A stretch of DNA of 64,000 nucleotides from Halomonas sp. I5-271120 (GTDB taxonomy: Bacteria > Pseudomonadota > Gammaproteobacteria > Pseudomonadales > Halomonadaceae), in assembly GCF_030553075.1 (NCBI RefSeq), contig NZ_CP130701.1, positions 3,162,001 to 3,226,000 on the forward strand, read 5' to 3'. The position numbers and the translations under genes were made by a program. Of the stretch, positions 56,521-64,000 are shown piece after piece. How positions within the stretch are numbered: position 1 is the first letter of the stretch; every line of letters begins with the position of its first letter. The notes beneath the pieces are model-generated. The model searched no databases. It saw only the letters and a program-made list of their open reading frames with translations, and was not told where the DNA came from.

Positions 56521-56556
56521 CCAACGGCCGGCAGAAATGCCGGCCGTTGGTGTTTT
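56521..56556 (+). terminator. Rho-independent terminator after pilA
   Basis: CCAACGGCCGGCA and TGCCGGCCGTTGG form a perfect 13-bp stem with GAAA loop followed by TGTTTT. Confidence 0.93.
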
Positions 56557-56632
56557 GTAGTCTTGATGTGTTTTTGTACAGAGTTCCCATTCACCTATTG
56601 TTGGCACCGGGTGCTGTGTTTGGAGACCTGAT

Positions 56633-58096
56633 ATGCCGGAAACGGGACTGCGCCGCTTGGCACGGGGTTGGTTACCTTTGGCCTTGTGCTTATGCCTTAA
56701 CGCCGGGATGCTGTTGCCCTGGCAGCTAGGGTCGGTGGGCCTATTCGAAGCGCAACGTTGGGTCCAATGGTTAAGCCTTGCGCTGGCTGTGGGCCTTGCG
56801 GGCTTCCTACATCGGCAAGCCTTCTATTCGGTGATAGTCGAGCAAACCGCCACTCGTTGGCACCGTGCCGTGCTGCTGAGTAGCGGTCTGCTGATTGTGT
56901 TTGCTCTATGGCGAGCCCCCTATAGTGGGCTCGCGCTTCTGGATTTGGCCTATTTGATGTTGCTGGGGATAGTGGCCGTAATCGTCACGATATCGGCCAG
57001 GCATTGGCCGCGGCTGGGGTGGGCACTGCTGGGCGGGCTATTGGCGCTCTTGATGCTGATCTATGCCTTCCTGGCCATCGACCATATCTCTCTGGTGTGG
57101 GACTTTGCCAATCGCCATGACTTCGGGCCAGGCTTCGACAACGTGCGTTTCTTCGCCGATGTGGCAGTGGGTGTGATGCCGCTAGCGCTACTCTATGTTT
57201 TGGCGCGCCCGAGGCCATCACGGGTAGCAGCGTCGCTGTGCTTGGCTCCGCTGACGGTCTGGTGGTGGCTGTTGTGGGTCTCCGAAAGCCGGGCGGCGCT
57301 GCTGGGACTCGTCGTGGGTGCACTCTGCGCGCTCTGGCTATTCGGGCGTGCCGCGCGTTGGCCGGCGACGCTGCTAGGCGTTTCCGGTGTTCTGGGGCTA
57401 GTGGGCTGGTGGATCCTAAATCCCATCGGCGGCGCTGGAGCTGAAGATGTCTTCGTGCGCGATATCACCTCCAGCAGTGGGCGCCTTGCGCTATGGGCTG
57501 ACGCGTTGCGCTATGCCTTCGAGCACTTTCCCGTGGGCATTGGTCCCATGGGCTTTGCCGGCGATGGCAATCTGCGCGGCGCCCACGCCCATAACTTCTT
57601 CCTGAACACCGCGGCGGAGTGGGGCCTGACGCTGGCGCTGCTGTTGATGGCGCTGCTGCTCTTCGGCTGCCGAGTGATCATTCGCCGGGCGCGGGCCATG
57701 CCCGATCAGGATAAGCCCGTGTTCGCTTGTCTTGTGATGGCCTTCGTGGGCGTGATGGTCAATGCCCAGTTCGCCGGTTCGCATATTATCCCGCTTAGTG
57801 CACTGGTGATGGTGCTGGTGGTTGGCCTTGTGTTTGGCTATCGCTCCGCTGAAGAGCTGCCACCCTCTGCGCCTGCGTTCCCGGTACCTCTTGGAGCCAC
57901 CCTGCTCTGGGCGGCGCTGATGCTGATGCTGGCGTATCTGCTCTATGCAGGGCTGGAACTCTACTGGCTCTCCGTTGATTCCACGCGGGTCTGCTTTCAG
58001 GAACAGGGGCGCATTTACCTCTACCCGCGTTTCTGGGCTCAAGGGCGGCTGGAGTGTATGCAGATGGTTGAGCCAGATAATTGGTTGTTCTGGTGA
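56633..58096 (+). CDS. O-antigen ligase/PglL-like membrane oligosaccharyltransferase
   Basis: Encodes 487 residues with about 11-12 membrane segments. The Wzy_C/O-antigen ligase domain is recognisable by LWVSESRAALLGLVVGALC, SGRLALWADALRYAFEHFPV, GIGPMGFAG and AHAHNFFLNTAAEWGL, with the conserved His loop. Enzymes of this fold polymerise or transfer lipid-linked glycans; the PilO/TfpO and PglL subgroup O-glycosylates pilins and is often encoded next to pilA. Its position 190 bases after pilA makes pilin glycosylation the best inference. A terminal aromatic tail ends in NWLFW. Lipopolysaccharide ligase is the alternative. Confidence 0.8.
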   Translation: MPETGLRRLARGWLPLALCLCLNAGMLLPWQLGSVGLFEAQRWVQWLSLALAVGLAGFLHRQAFYSVIVEQTATRWHRAVLLSSGLLIVFALWRAPYSGLALLDLAYLMLLGIVAVIVTISARHWPRLGWALLGGLLALLMLIYAFLAIDHISLVWDFANRHDFGPGFDNVRFFADVAVGVMPLALLYVLARPRPSRVAASLCLAPLTVWWWLLWVSESRAALLGLVVGALCALWLFGRAARWPATLLGVSGVLGLVGWWILNPIGGAGAEDVFVRDITSSSGRLALWADALRYAFEHFPVGIGPMGFAGDGNLRGAHAHNFFLNTAAEWGLTLALLLMALLLFGCRVIIRRARAMPDQDKPVFACLVMAFVGVMVNAQFAGSHIIPLSALVMVLVVGLVFGYRSAEELPPSAPAFPVPLGATLLWAALMLMLAYLLYAGLELYWLSVDSTRVCFQEQGRIYLYPRFWAQGRLECMQMVEPDNWLFW

Positions 58097-58469
58097 AGAC
58101 TAATTCCGGATTCAGAGATAGGCCCATTGGTCTCGAGCTCCAAATAGCAGCGCTATTGAAATGTGCTCGAGCCGTCGGCGGATTTTTCTAAGTCCTTCGA
58201 TGTACATCTTCAGCGGTTTCTCTATTTCGGTGTTATACGCAGCCGTGTATTCAGTGGGCTTGCGATTTATTCGATACTTCTTCTGGACTTAAGATTAAAA
58301 GCCTATGTGCTTAGAAAGTTATTGCTCCAAAACGCCGTTGCCACTCTTTTTGGAACCGAGTTGCCATGGGATATATGGTTCAGTGAAATAAATCGCTGTG
58401 CCGGTTTCTGTGTGACCTGCGGCGCAACTGCGGTGGTTATTCTATAAGCCCAAGTGTGTGAATTGAGGC
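58097..58469. other. AT-rich gap, possible gene remnant
   Basis: A 94-codon plus-strand open frame (58163-58447) encodes a hydrophobic segment and an end LFGTELPWDIWFS ... CGATAVVI that vaguely recalls serine-acetyltransferase-like left-handed helix proteins. It has no good ribosome binding site and stops where such a domain would begin. I treat it as non-coding or a remnant. The stretch is visibly A/T-rich. Confidence 0.3.
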
Positions 58470-59615
58470 TCAATACGCCACTACCCGATCTCGCCCACCG
58501 GCCTTGGCGCGATACAGCGCTTCGTCGGCACGGGCGTAGAGTACATCGAAGTCATAGTCTTCCTGGCCGTGGGTGGTAGTCAGGCCGAGGCTGACGGTGA
58601 GGCGAATGATGTCTTCGTTGTGCAGGACCACCATGTTGTCGATCCCCTGGTGAAGCCTCTCGCAGAGCTCGTAAGCGCCTTGACTATTGGTGTCCGGCAT
58701 CAGCAGGCAGAATTCCTCGCCACCGATACGTGCGGCTACATCGGACTCCCGCACCAGTTGTTTCAGCGTTCTGGCCAGCTGTTGCAGCACCTTGTCGCCG
58801 AAGGGATGACCGTACTGATCATTGATGCGCTTGAAGTGATCAATATCGATGATGGCCAGGCTGATCGAGGCGCCACTGCGCCTCCCAAGCGCTAAAGTGT
58901 GCCTGGCCTTGGCCATGGCGGCGCGGCGATTCTCCAGGCCGGTCAGTTCATCCGTGACCGAGAGCTGCTCGAGCGCACTTTGTTGGCCAAGAATTTTCTC
59001 GATGGCCACAAGAAGGCCCAGGATGACCACCAGCACCAGGGCGCCCAGGGCGATGATGATCTGTGTCATCACCGACATGATGTGCTGCTGCTCGGTGGCG
59101 CCCCGCATCATCAACGTATGCAACTCGCTATAGATGTAGGCCAGACTGTTGTCGATATCTTCCGTCAGGTCGTGCAGAGCGTTGAGCTGATGGGGGTGCT
59201 CAAGCACATCCTGTGCGATGGCGGTTGCCTGCTGAAGCAGGGTATCCAGGTGAGCAAACTCCGCGATGATGTGCCGGGTATCTTGCGTCGTCAGTTGGCT
59301 ACGCTGCAGGTACTGTTCGATGGTCATCTGGCGGCTATTGATAATCCAGAGAGCCTGGAGCAATTGCTGTTGGTGCAGGGGATGAGGGTGGTCCAGCAAG
59401 TTGAGGCTTGATTGGCGCAGCGCCTCACCATCGTGCTGTGCCCGCACGATTTCGCTGGAAAAGGCGATGTAGTCGGCATCCAGCTGTTTTTGGGCATAGC
59501 TGGCATAGAACGTGATGGCAATCACCGCCAACCCCACCAACACGAGGAAGCCCACCCAGACCAGCAGTCGTCGATGCGAGAACCCCAGGGCGTGCCGGGC
59601 CTTGATGGTCGCCAT
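58470..59615 (-). CDS. Membrane-anchored diguanylate cyclase (GGDEF)
   Basis: Encodes about 381 residues. Two membrane helices (LLVWVGFLVLVGLAVIAITF and IIIALGALVLVVILGLLVAI) flank a periplasmic helical sensor of about 140 residues. The GGDEF domain has LTGLENRRAAM, IDIDHFKRINDQYGHPFGD and the active-site RIGGEEF. An inhibitory I-site RESD lies five residues before it. It should make c-di-GMP in response to a periplasmic signal. The start was set at ATG 59615, six bases after the neighbouring gene ends; ribosome binding site support is weak, and ATG 59657 is an alternative overlapping that gene. Confidence 0.88.
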   Translation of the reverse strand: MATIKARHALGFSHRRLLVWVGFLVLVGLAVIAITFYASYAQKQLDADYIAFSSEIVRAQHDGEALRQSSLNLLDHPHPLHQQQLLQALWIINSRQMTIEQYLQRSQLTTQDTRHIIAEFAHLDTLLQQATAIAQDVLEHPHQLNALHDLTEDIDNSLAYIYSELHTLMMRGATEQQHIMSVMTQIIIALGALVLVVILGLLVAIEKILGQQSALEQLSVTDELTGLENRRAAMAKARHTLALGRRSGASISLAIIDIDHFKRINDQYGHPFGDKVLQQLARTLKQLVRESDVAARIGGEEFCLLMPDTNSQGAYELCERLHQGIDNMVVLHNEDIIRLTVSLGLTTTHGQEDYDFDVLYARADEALYRAKAGGRDRVVAY

Positions 59616-59620
59616 GGCGT

Positions 59621-60211
59621 TCAGCTCGCGTTGATCGTCGCCAGCGACCAGATCCACTTGTCGAAGGGCTCCTGCCCCTCGAGTACGGCGTCTTCATCGG
59701 CTGGCACCACCAGCATCAAGGGCCCGCGCTGGCTCTGAGGGATCGGTGCGCCGTCGAAGCGGGTGACGAGCAGGTAGTCCTTTTCCTTCCGCTGCGCTTG
59801 TTTGAGGAAGATGGAGTAGTTGTCGACGGCAATCAGGCGTAGCCGTGCGGCATCGCCCAGCGCATAGGCGGCGAGCAAGTCTTCCAGCAGTACGCCACTG
59901 TAGACGCCCGCCGGCCCCTCCGGGTGCTGCAGTGTTGCCTCATGCAAGGGCAGGCGCTCGATGTCGGAAAGCGACAGCTGCTCTCGGTGATCGGCGGCCT
60001 GAAGGGTGAGGATCGGCGTGGTGTCCTGGGAAGGAGCGAGCACGCTTGGGGTTAGCTCGGCGGCCTGCAAACAGGTGCTGAGCAGCAGTCCCGTCAGCAG
60101 GCCCGCCCCCCAGCGCGCCTTGCGGGTAGAGCATCCGCCTGTCTCTTGAGGCGTCGCTTCTGGTGTGGCCATTGGAACGATCCAGGACAGGAGCTCGCTG
60201 AACATCATCAT
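59621..60211 (-). CDS. Exported molybdopterin-oxidoreductase-fold protein, candidate sensor partner of the cyclase
   Basis: Encodes 196 residues. AGGGA precedes the ATG. A signal segment (ARWGAGLLTGLLLSTCLQAAE) is followed by a domain like the sulfite-oxidase molybdopterin-binding fold: LSLSDIERLPLHEATLQ, GVYSGVLLEDLLAAYAL, YLLVTRFDGAPIP, RGPLMLVVPADE and FDKWIWSLATI. The domain is too short to be a full oxidoreductase and lacks the cofactor cysteine, so a binding or sensing role is more likely. It is adjacent to the diguanylate cyclase gene in a tight two-gene unit, an arrangement seen repeatedly for this family. Confidence 0.7.
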   Translation of the reverse strand: MMMFSELLSWIVPMATPEATPQETGGCSTRKARWGAGLLTGLLLSTCLQAAELTPSVLAPSQDTTPILTLQAADHREQLSLSDIERLPLHEATLQHPEGPAGVYSGVLLEDLLAAYALGDAARLRLIAVDNYSIFLKQAQRKEKDYLLVTRFDGAPIPQSQRGPLMLVVPADEDAVLEGQEPFDKWIWSLATINAS

Positions 60212-60457
60212 GATTTTCCCTGCGTTGCCGCCGCCGTGCGTCTAACCAGCTGATGCCGATGGCTTATGTTTTTATAGGAAGCGGTGACCATCTATGTGGG
60301 GCCCTTAAATGTGGGGCGGGCCGAGCAGGCATCGCCGCTTTGTTACCAAGGGTAACTTTAGACGAGGGACATGCATGTGTGAACAGGAAAAAGACCGCGC
60401 TGACGCTTTCATGAGCCATATCAATGTGTGACTCGCGTCAGCATCACTGATGGCCAT

Positions 60458-60739
60458 TCAGTACATGGCCTGCTCTTCGCCGACGACTTCCTTGAGCAGC
60501 TCCAGGTAGAGCTTGTCGGCCTCCGAGTGTTCGCTGGGATCTTCGGGGATATGCACGCTGGTGGTGTCGGAGATGTCGTTGGCGATGCGGGCCATGATCT
60601 TGGCATCCGACCCTTCCGCCAGGTGCTGGCGCGCGACCACCAGGGATTGCTCGAGGATCTGTGGATCCTGCAGCAGTTTCTTGATGAATCCGCGTAGCTC
60701 GTTGATCACGCGTGTTTTCTGGATTTCGGATGCGGACAT
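60458..60739 (-). CDS. Small helical protein of unknown function
   Basis: Encodes 93 residues. GAGGAG lies seven bases before the ATG, so translation looks real. It is predicted all-helical and acidic (NELRGFIKKLLQDPQILEQ, IMARIANDISDTTSV, ADKLYLELLKEVVGEEQ), with no Cys, no signal peptide and no membrane segment. I do not recognise a family. It sits about 250 bases upstream of the molybdopterin-fold gene on the same strand. Confidence 0.6.
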   Translation of the reverse strand: MSASEIQKTRVINELRGFIKKLLQDPQILEQSLVVARQHLAEGSDAKIMARIANDISDTTSVHIPEDPSEHSEADKLYLELLKEVVGEEQAMY

Positions 60740-61092
60740 GGGCGGCTCCTCTCAATGGCAAAATCTTGATATCAAAACGTACCGGGCAAGGCGGCTGCCA
60801 CGGTGATGGCGAGACCATAGCATATCGGCTGTGGTGTCGGTGAGCCCGGCCGCGCCGGAGGGTGGACTGCCATGCAGGTTGTCCACCAGTAACGGTGTTT
60901 ACCTTCACTTTATTGTGACATCGCATGGCATGAATAATTGGGTAATATCTCCTCATCATTGCTGAGCCTTATACTGCGTGAGTTTGGCGGTTGCTCAGCA
61001 AAAATTGTGGCAGGCTCTCCATTAGAGTCTAATAGAAGTTGGCACTGTCACTTGCAGCCGGTGGCGAGCCCTGACCAGGAGCGCCCAGGCCG
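60740..61092. other. Intergenic region upstream of the TolC-type gene
   Basis: No gene is seen. An A/T-rich stretch near 60900-60960 (including TTGTGACATCGCATGGC and GGGTAATATC) probably holds the promoter of the secretion genes. The first half is GC-rich and featureless. Confidence 0.45.
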
Positions 61093-63270
61093 ATGAACGG
61101 ACGATATTCCATGACAAACCTCTCCGCCCCAGTTTTCCTCTGGCCGTTGTCGCGCTCTCACCGCTCCGCCTCGCGCTGGCTTGCTGGCTCACTGCTGGCC
61201 GCATCGATAGTGCAGGCCGCCCCCATTCTGGCTCAAGAAGCTCCAGCGGGCAGTATGACCCTCACTGAGGCCGTCCGTCAGGCTGTTAATGGCAATCCTG
61301 AGGTGCAGGTTGCCTGGCATGCCTTCCAGGCTTCACGAAATGAAGTCGACGTGGCGCGTGGGGGCTATTTCCCCAGTGTGGATGCCAGTGCGGGCATTGG
61401 TCGCGAAGCGGTGTCCGGTGACGGTGAAGGAAGCTATAGCACCGATTTCGTCGAACTGACCCTGACACAGATGCTGTATGACGGCTTCTCGACACAGAAT
61501 GACGTGGCGCGCCTCGACCAGGCCAAGCAGGTACGCTTTTTTGAGCTGCTTGATGTTAGTGAGGGGGTGGCGTTTGACGTCTTCCGTGCCTACGAGGACG
61601 TGCGCCGCTATCGTGAGCTGGTGTCGCTGGCACAGGATAACTATGCCAAGCACCTACGTGTCTATCGCCAAATCGAGGAGCGCGTGACGTCAGGCTCAGG
61701 CCGGCGGGTCGATCTGGAACAGATCAGCGGTCGTCTGTCACTGGCAGAATCTAACCTGATGACCGAGGCGGCTAACCTGCACGACGTCAGTGCCCGTTTC
61801 CAGCGGCTGGTGGGAGAAATCCCTTCGTCTACGTTGGCACCGCCTCCAGCGTTGGGTCAGGCGTTGCCAGCCTCATTGCAGAATGCTCTGAACATGGCTT
61901 ACCAGGGCAACCCAGGTTTTCATGCCGCCATCAAGAATATCGAGGCGACGCGTAATGAGCTGGCCGGAACGCGCTCGGCCTTCCAGCCGCGGCTCGAGTT
62001 TCGCGCGCGGACGGGGCGTGACAACGAACGGTCGGGCGTGGCCCGTCTCGATGGCAGTTCTGCTGAGCTGGTGGCCAGCATGAATCTGTACCGAGGCGGC
62101 AGCGATCAGGCGCGCTTCCGTCAGATCAGCGACGAGGTCGAACGCAGCATCAGCCTGCGCGAACAGGAGTGCGTTGGCCTTCGCCAGACCACGTCGATCG
62201 CCTATCAGTCTGCCCGGCGGCTCGAAGAGCAACAGCGCTATCTGAACCAGCACCGGCAGCATATCGACCGGGTGCGTGGCGCCTATCAGCAGCAGTTCGA
62301 TATTGGCCAGCGGACTCTGCTGGACGTCCTGGATAGCGAAAACGAGTACTTCGATGCCAGCCGTGCCTATGCCAATGCCCTCTATGATCAGCGCATTGCC
62401 GAAGCGGAGACCCTGGCCGCCATGGGGGCGCTGCTCACTCAGCTCGAGGTGCGCCGTGAGGGGTTGCCATCTCTTGGTGAAATCGGCAGCGAGGGCTTCA
62501 TGGTCGACGCCGAGACGATCTGCCCGGCACAAGGGCCGGCAAGCCTTACGCTTGATGACCTGACGGCCGGCCTCGATATTCCCAAGGCCGCTTCGCCGGA
62601 TATCGTGCTCTCGGCGGATGCGCTGTTCGCGCCTGGAAGCGCCGAGCTGTCTGCCCAGGCGAGGGAAGAACTTGCGGGCCTGGCAGCGGAGCTCAAGGCC
62701 CGCAACGATCTGGCCCGCGTCGTCATTGCTGGCCATGCCGACAGTTCCGGCAGCGACGCCATCAATGAGCCGCTGTCGCAAGCGAGAGCCGATCAGGTGG
62801 CCGGTTACCTGGCGACCCGCGGTGTAGATAGAGAGCTGCTGGTGGCGCGCGGCTTCGGTTCTCGCCAGCCGGTGGCGACGAATGATACGGCCGAGGGGCG
62901 GCGCGCGAACCGCCGTGTCGAGATCACATTTGAGACGTTGGACTTCGGCTTCGATGCCTCGACGATGCGCCCGGGGTCACTTTCCGCTGCCTACGGCGAC
63001 TCCCTTGGAGCGGCCTCTACCATGCCGGAGGCTGATGCCCAATCCACTTATCTCCAAGTGGCGGCACTGAGCGCTGCGGATCGGGCACGGGCCCTCAAGG
63101 AGGAGCTGACGGTGCGTCTTGCCAGTGAGCTGCGGGTACTCAGTGACGGCGACCTGCATCGCGTTCAGGTAGGCCCGGTGGCCTTGAAGGAGCTCCCTTC
63201 GCTTCAGGCTCGTCTGCAAGCATTGGGTTACACCGGGGCCTTTGTCGTGCAACCGGAACAGCCAAGCTGA
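61093..63270 (+). CDS. TolC-family outer-membrane channel fused to OmpA and SPOR peptidoglycan-binding domains
   Basis: Encodes 725 residues. A signal peptide (ASRWLAGSLLAASIVQAAPILA) is followed by a TolC/LapE-type channel of two OEP repeats (about residues 55-460; MTLTEAVRQAVNGNPEVQV, LTQMLYDGFSTQNDVARL, LLDVLDSENEYFDASRAY). Residues about 502-614 form an OmpA C-terminal domain (ALFAPGSAELSAQAREEL, GHADSSGSDAINEPLSQARA). The last 70 residues form a SPOR-like domain (YLQVAALSAADRARALKEEL, VLSDGDLHRVQVGPV). The channel exports large adhesins with a type I ABC transporter, encoded next. Two wall-binding domains on one channel are unusual. ATG 61111 is an alternative start. Confidence 0.85.
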   Translation: MNGRYSMTNLSAPVFLWPLSRSHRSASRWLAGSLLAASIVQAAPILAQEAPAGSMTLTEAVRQAVNGNPEVQVAWHAFQASRNEVDVARGGYFPSVDASAGIGREAVSGDGEGSYSTDFVELTLTQMLYDGFSTQNDVARLDQAKQVRFFELLDVSEGVAFDVFRAYEDVRRYRELVSLAQDNYAKHLRVYRQIEERVTSGSGRRVDLEQISGRLSLAESNLMTEAANLHDVSARFQRLVGEIPSSTLAPPPALGQALPASLQNALNMAYQGNPGFHAAIKNIEATRNELAGTRSAFQPRLEFRARTGRDNERSGVARLDGSSAELVASMNLYRGGSDQARFRQISDEVERSISLREQECVGLRQTTSIAYQSARRLEEQQRYLNQHRQHIDRVRGAYQQQFDIGQRTLLDVLDSENEYFDASRAYANALYDQRIAEAETLAAMGALLTQLEVRREGLPSLGEIGSEGFMVDAETICPAQGPASLTLDDLTAGLDIPKAASPDIVLSADALFAPGSAELSAQAREELAGLAAELKARNDLARVVIAGHADSSGSDAINEPLSQARADQVAGYLATRGVDRELLVARGFGSRQPVATNDTAEGRRANRRVEITFETLDFGFDASTMRPGSLSAAYGDSLGAASTMPEADAQSTYLQVAALSAADRARALKEELTVRLASELRVLSDGDLHRVQVGPVALKELPSLQARLQALGYTGAFVVQPEQPS

Positions 63271-63370
63271 ATGCACCCGGCCGTGAGGCGACATCTCGAG
63301 CCAGCACGCCATGCCCATCTGGCGAGAGTTTGGCTCGCGTTTTCTTATTGTTTGAATCGTCGAGGTTCCA

Positions 63371-64000
63371 TTGACCAGTGATGCCAAAAAGGCCAAGGAC
63401 GCCTCCCGCGAGCTTCCTGCTCAAGACGCGCCGCCTCCCCAGGACGACCTGCTGGCATGCCTGCAGGTGGTGGCTCGGGCTCATGACCGGGAAACCAATC
63501 CAGAAACGCTGACGGCGGGTCTGCCGCTGGAAGAGGGGCGCCTCACGCCCTCGGTGTTCGCGCGCGCCGCCAAGCGCGCCGGCCTATCGACGCGCCATAC
63601 GCGATGTCGGCTGGTCCAGCTGAACCCGTCACTGTTCCCGGTAGTGCTGCTCCTCGAGCCAATGCGTGCTTGTGTGCTGCTGTCGTTGAACGTCACTGAG
63701 CGTCAAGCCAAGGTGATTTTTCCTGAACTTGGCGAGTCGGCGGTCGATGTGTCGCTGGATGAGCTGCAGGCTCGCTACAGTGGCCGCGCCCTCTATGCTC
63801 GCCCGGCCTTTCGGTTTGATGCTCAGAGCCCGCAGCGCGGCGCTACCCGACACGGCCACTGGTTCTGGGATGTGATTCGTGAGAATCGTCGCGTCTATCG
63901 TGATGTTCTGATTGGTTCGGCGATGATCAACCTCTTCGCCATTGCCATGCCGCTGTTTGTGATGAACGTCTATGATCGCGTGGTTCCGAACCACGCTGCC
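63371..64000 (+). CDS. Type I secretion system ABC transporter, LapB type (N-terminal part)
   Basis: The frame opens with TTG 63371 (CGAGG upstream; an in-frame stop lies at 63353) and runs off the window after 210 codons. The N-terminal C39-like domain (DDLLACLQVVARAHDRE, LTAGLPLEEGRLTPSVFARA, KRAGLSTRHTRCRL) lacks the catalytic Cys and His, as in LapB/HlyB transporters of RTX adhesins. The first membrane segments follow (DVLIGSAMINLFAIAMPLF, VMNVYDRVVPN, the family signature). The ATPase part would lie beyond the window. It is 100 bases after the TolC-fusion gene; together they should export a large surface protein. Confidence 0.88.
   Translation, partial: MTSDAKKAKDASRELPAQDAPPPQDDLLACLQVVARAHDRETNPETLTAGLPLEEGRLTPSVFARAAKRAGLSTRHTRCRLVQLNPSLFPVVLLLEPMRACVLLSLNVTERQAKVIFPELGESAVDVSLDELQARYSGRALYARPAFRFDAQSPQRGATRHGHWFWDVIRENRRVYRDVLIGSAMINLFAIAMPLFVMNVYDRVVPNHAA

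Overview
The window reads as a chromosomal segment from a GC-rich, probably halophilic gammaproteobacterium, most likely a Halomonadaceae member (Halomonas or a close relative). This is inferred from gene content and order: a tyrA-aroA fusion in the gyrA-serC-pheA-tyrA/aroA-cmk-rpsA block, tig-clpP-clpX-lon-hupB-ppiD behind a tRNA cluster, an MvaT-type nucleoid protein, a betaine-type binding protein and a LuxS/MtnN pair. No ribosomal RNA or phylogenetic test was available.

Layout. 1-7.1 kb holds the end of a molybdenum hydroxylase gene with xdhC, an orphan quaternary-amine binding protein, a CigR-like protein, RraA, a small outer-membrane barrel and aconitase B. 7.5-13 kb holds a DUF1289 protein, the tRNA hydroxylase MiaE and a very large SARP/BTAD-cyclase-like-AAA-TPR regulator. 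13-18.5 kb holds an overlapping queC-queE-queD-ykgJ operon (7-deazaguanine synthesis), a two-domain acyltransferase resembling ornithine-lipid synthase OlsF, and two small proteins. 18.7-23.2 kb has ansA with a lipoprotein esterase, luxS-mtnN and folD. 23.3-32.8 kb has four tRNAs (Pro, Arg, His, His), then tig, clpP, clpX, lon, hupB and ppiD, with sigma-32-like promoters before tig and lon. 32.9-37.1 kb has a histone-deacetylase-like hydrolase, an IS3-family insertion with a programmed frameshift site, and a CobW/COG0523 GTPase behind a Zur-box-like palindrome. 37.2-47.2 kb is the gyrA-to-rpsA block. 47.3-49.2 kb has bioA (with a BirA operator) and a divergent mvaT-like gene. 49.8-58.1 kb is a type IV pilus region: pilB, pilC and pilD, then coaE, yacG and a Tus-like replication-terminator protein on the minus strand; divergently, a pilin and an O-antigen-ligase-like membrane protein that may glycosylate it. 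58.5-60.7 kb has a membrane diguanylate cyclase, a small secreted molybdopterin-fold protein and a small unknown. 61.1-64 kb has an outer-membrane TolC protein fused to OmpA and SPOR domains, followed by the start of a LapB-type type I secretion ABC transporter that runs off the window.

Most genes are ordinary core genes. The most unusual items are the TolC-OmpA-SPOR fusion, the giant SARP-like regulator, the Tus-like gene inside a pil-coaE-yacG operon, the pilin/oligosaccharyltransferase pair, and short contiguous tandem repeats (11-18 bp units) that recur at eight places, two of which share nearly the same 14-bp unit. Surface attachment recurs as a theme at the right end: pili, a c-di-GMP cyclase with an intact inhibitory site, and an adhesin-type secretion system lie within 15 kb.
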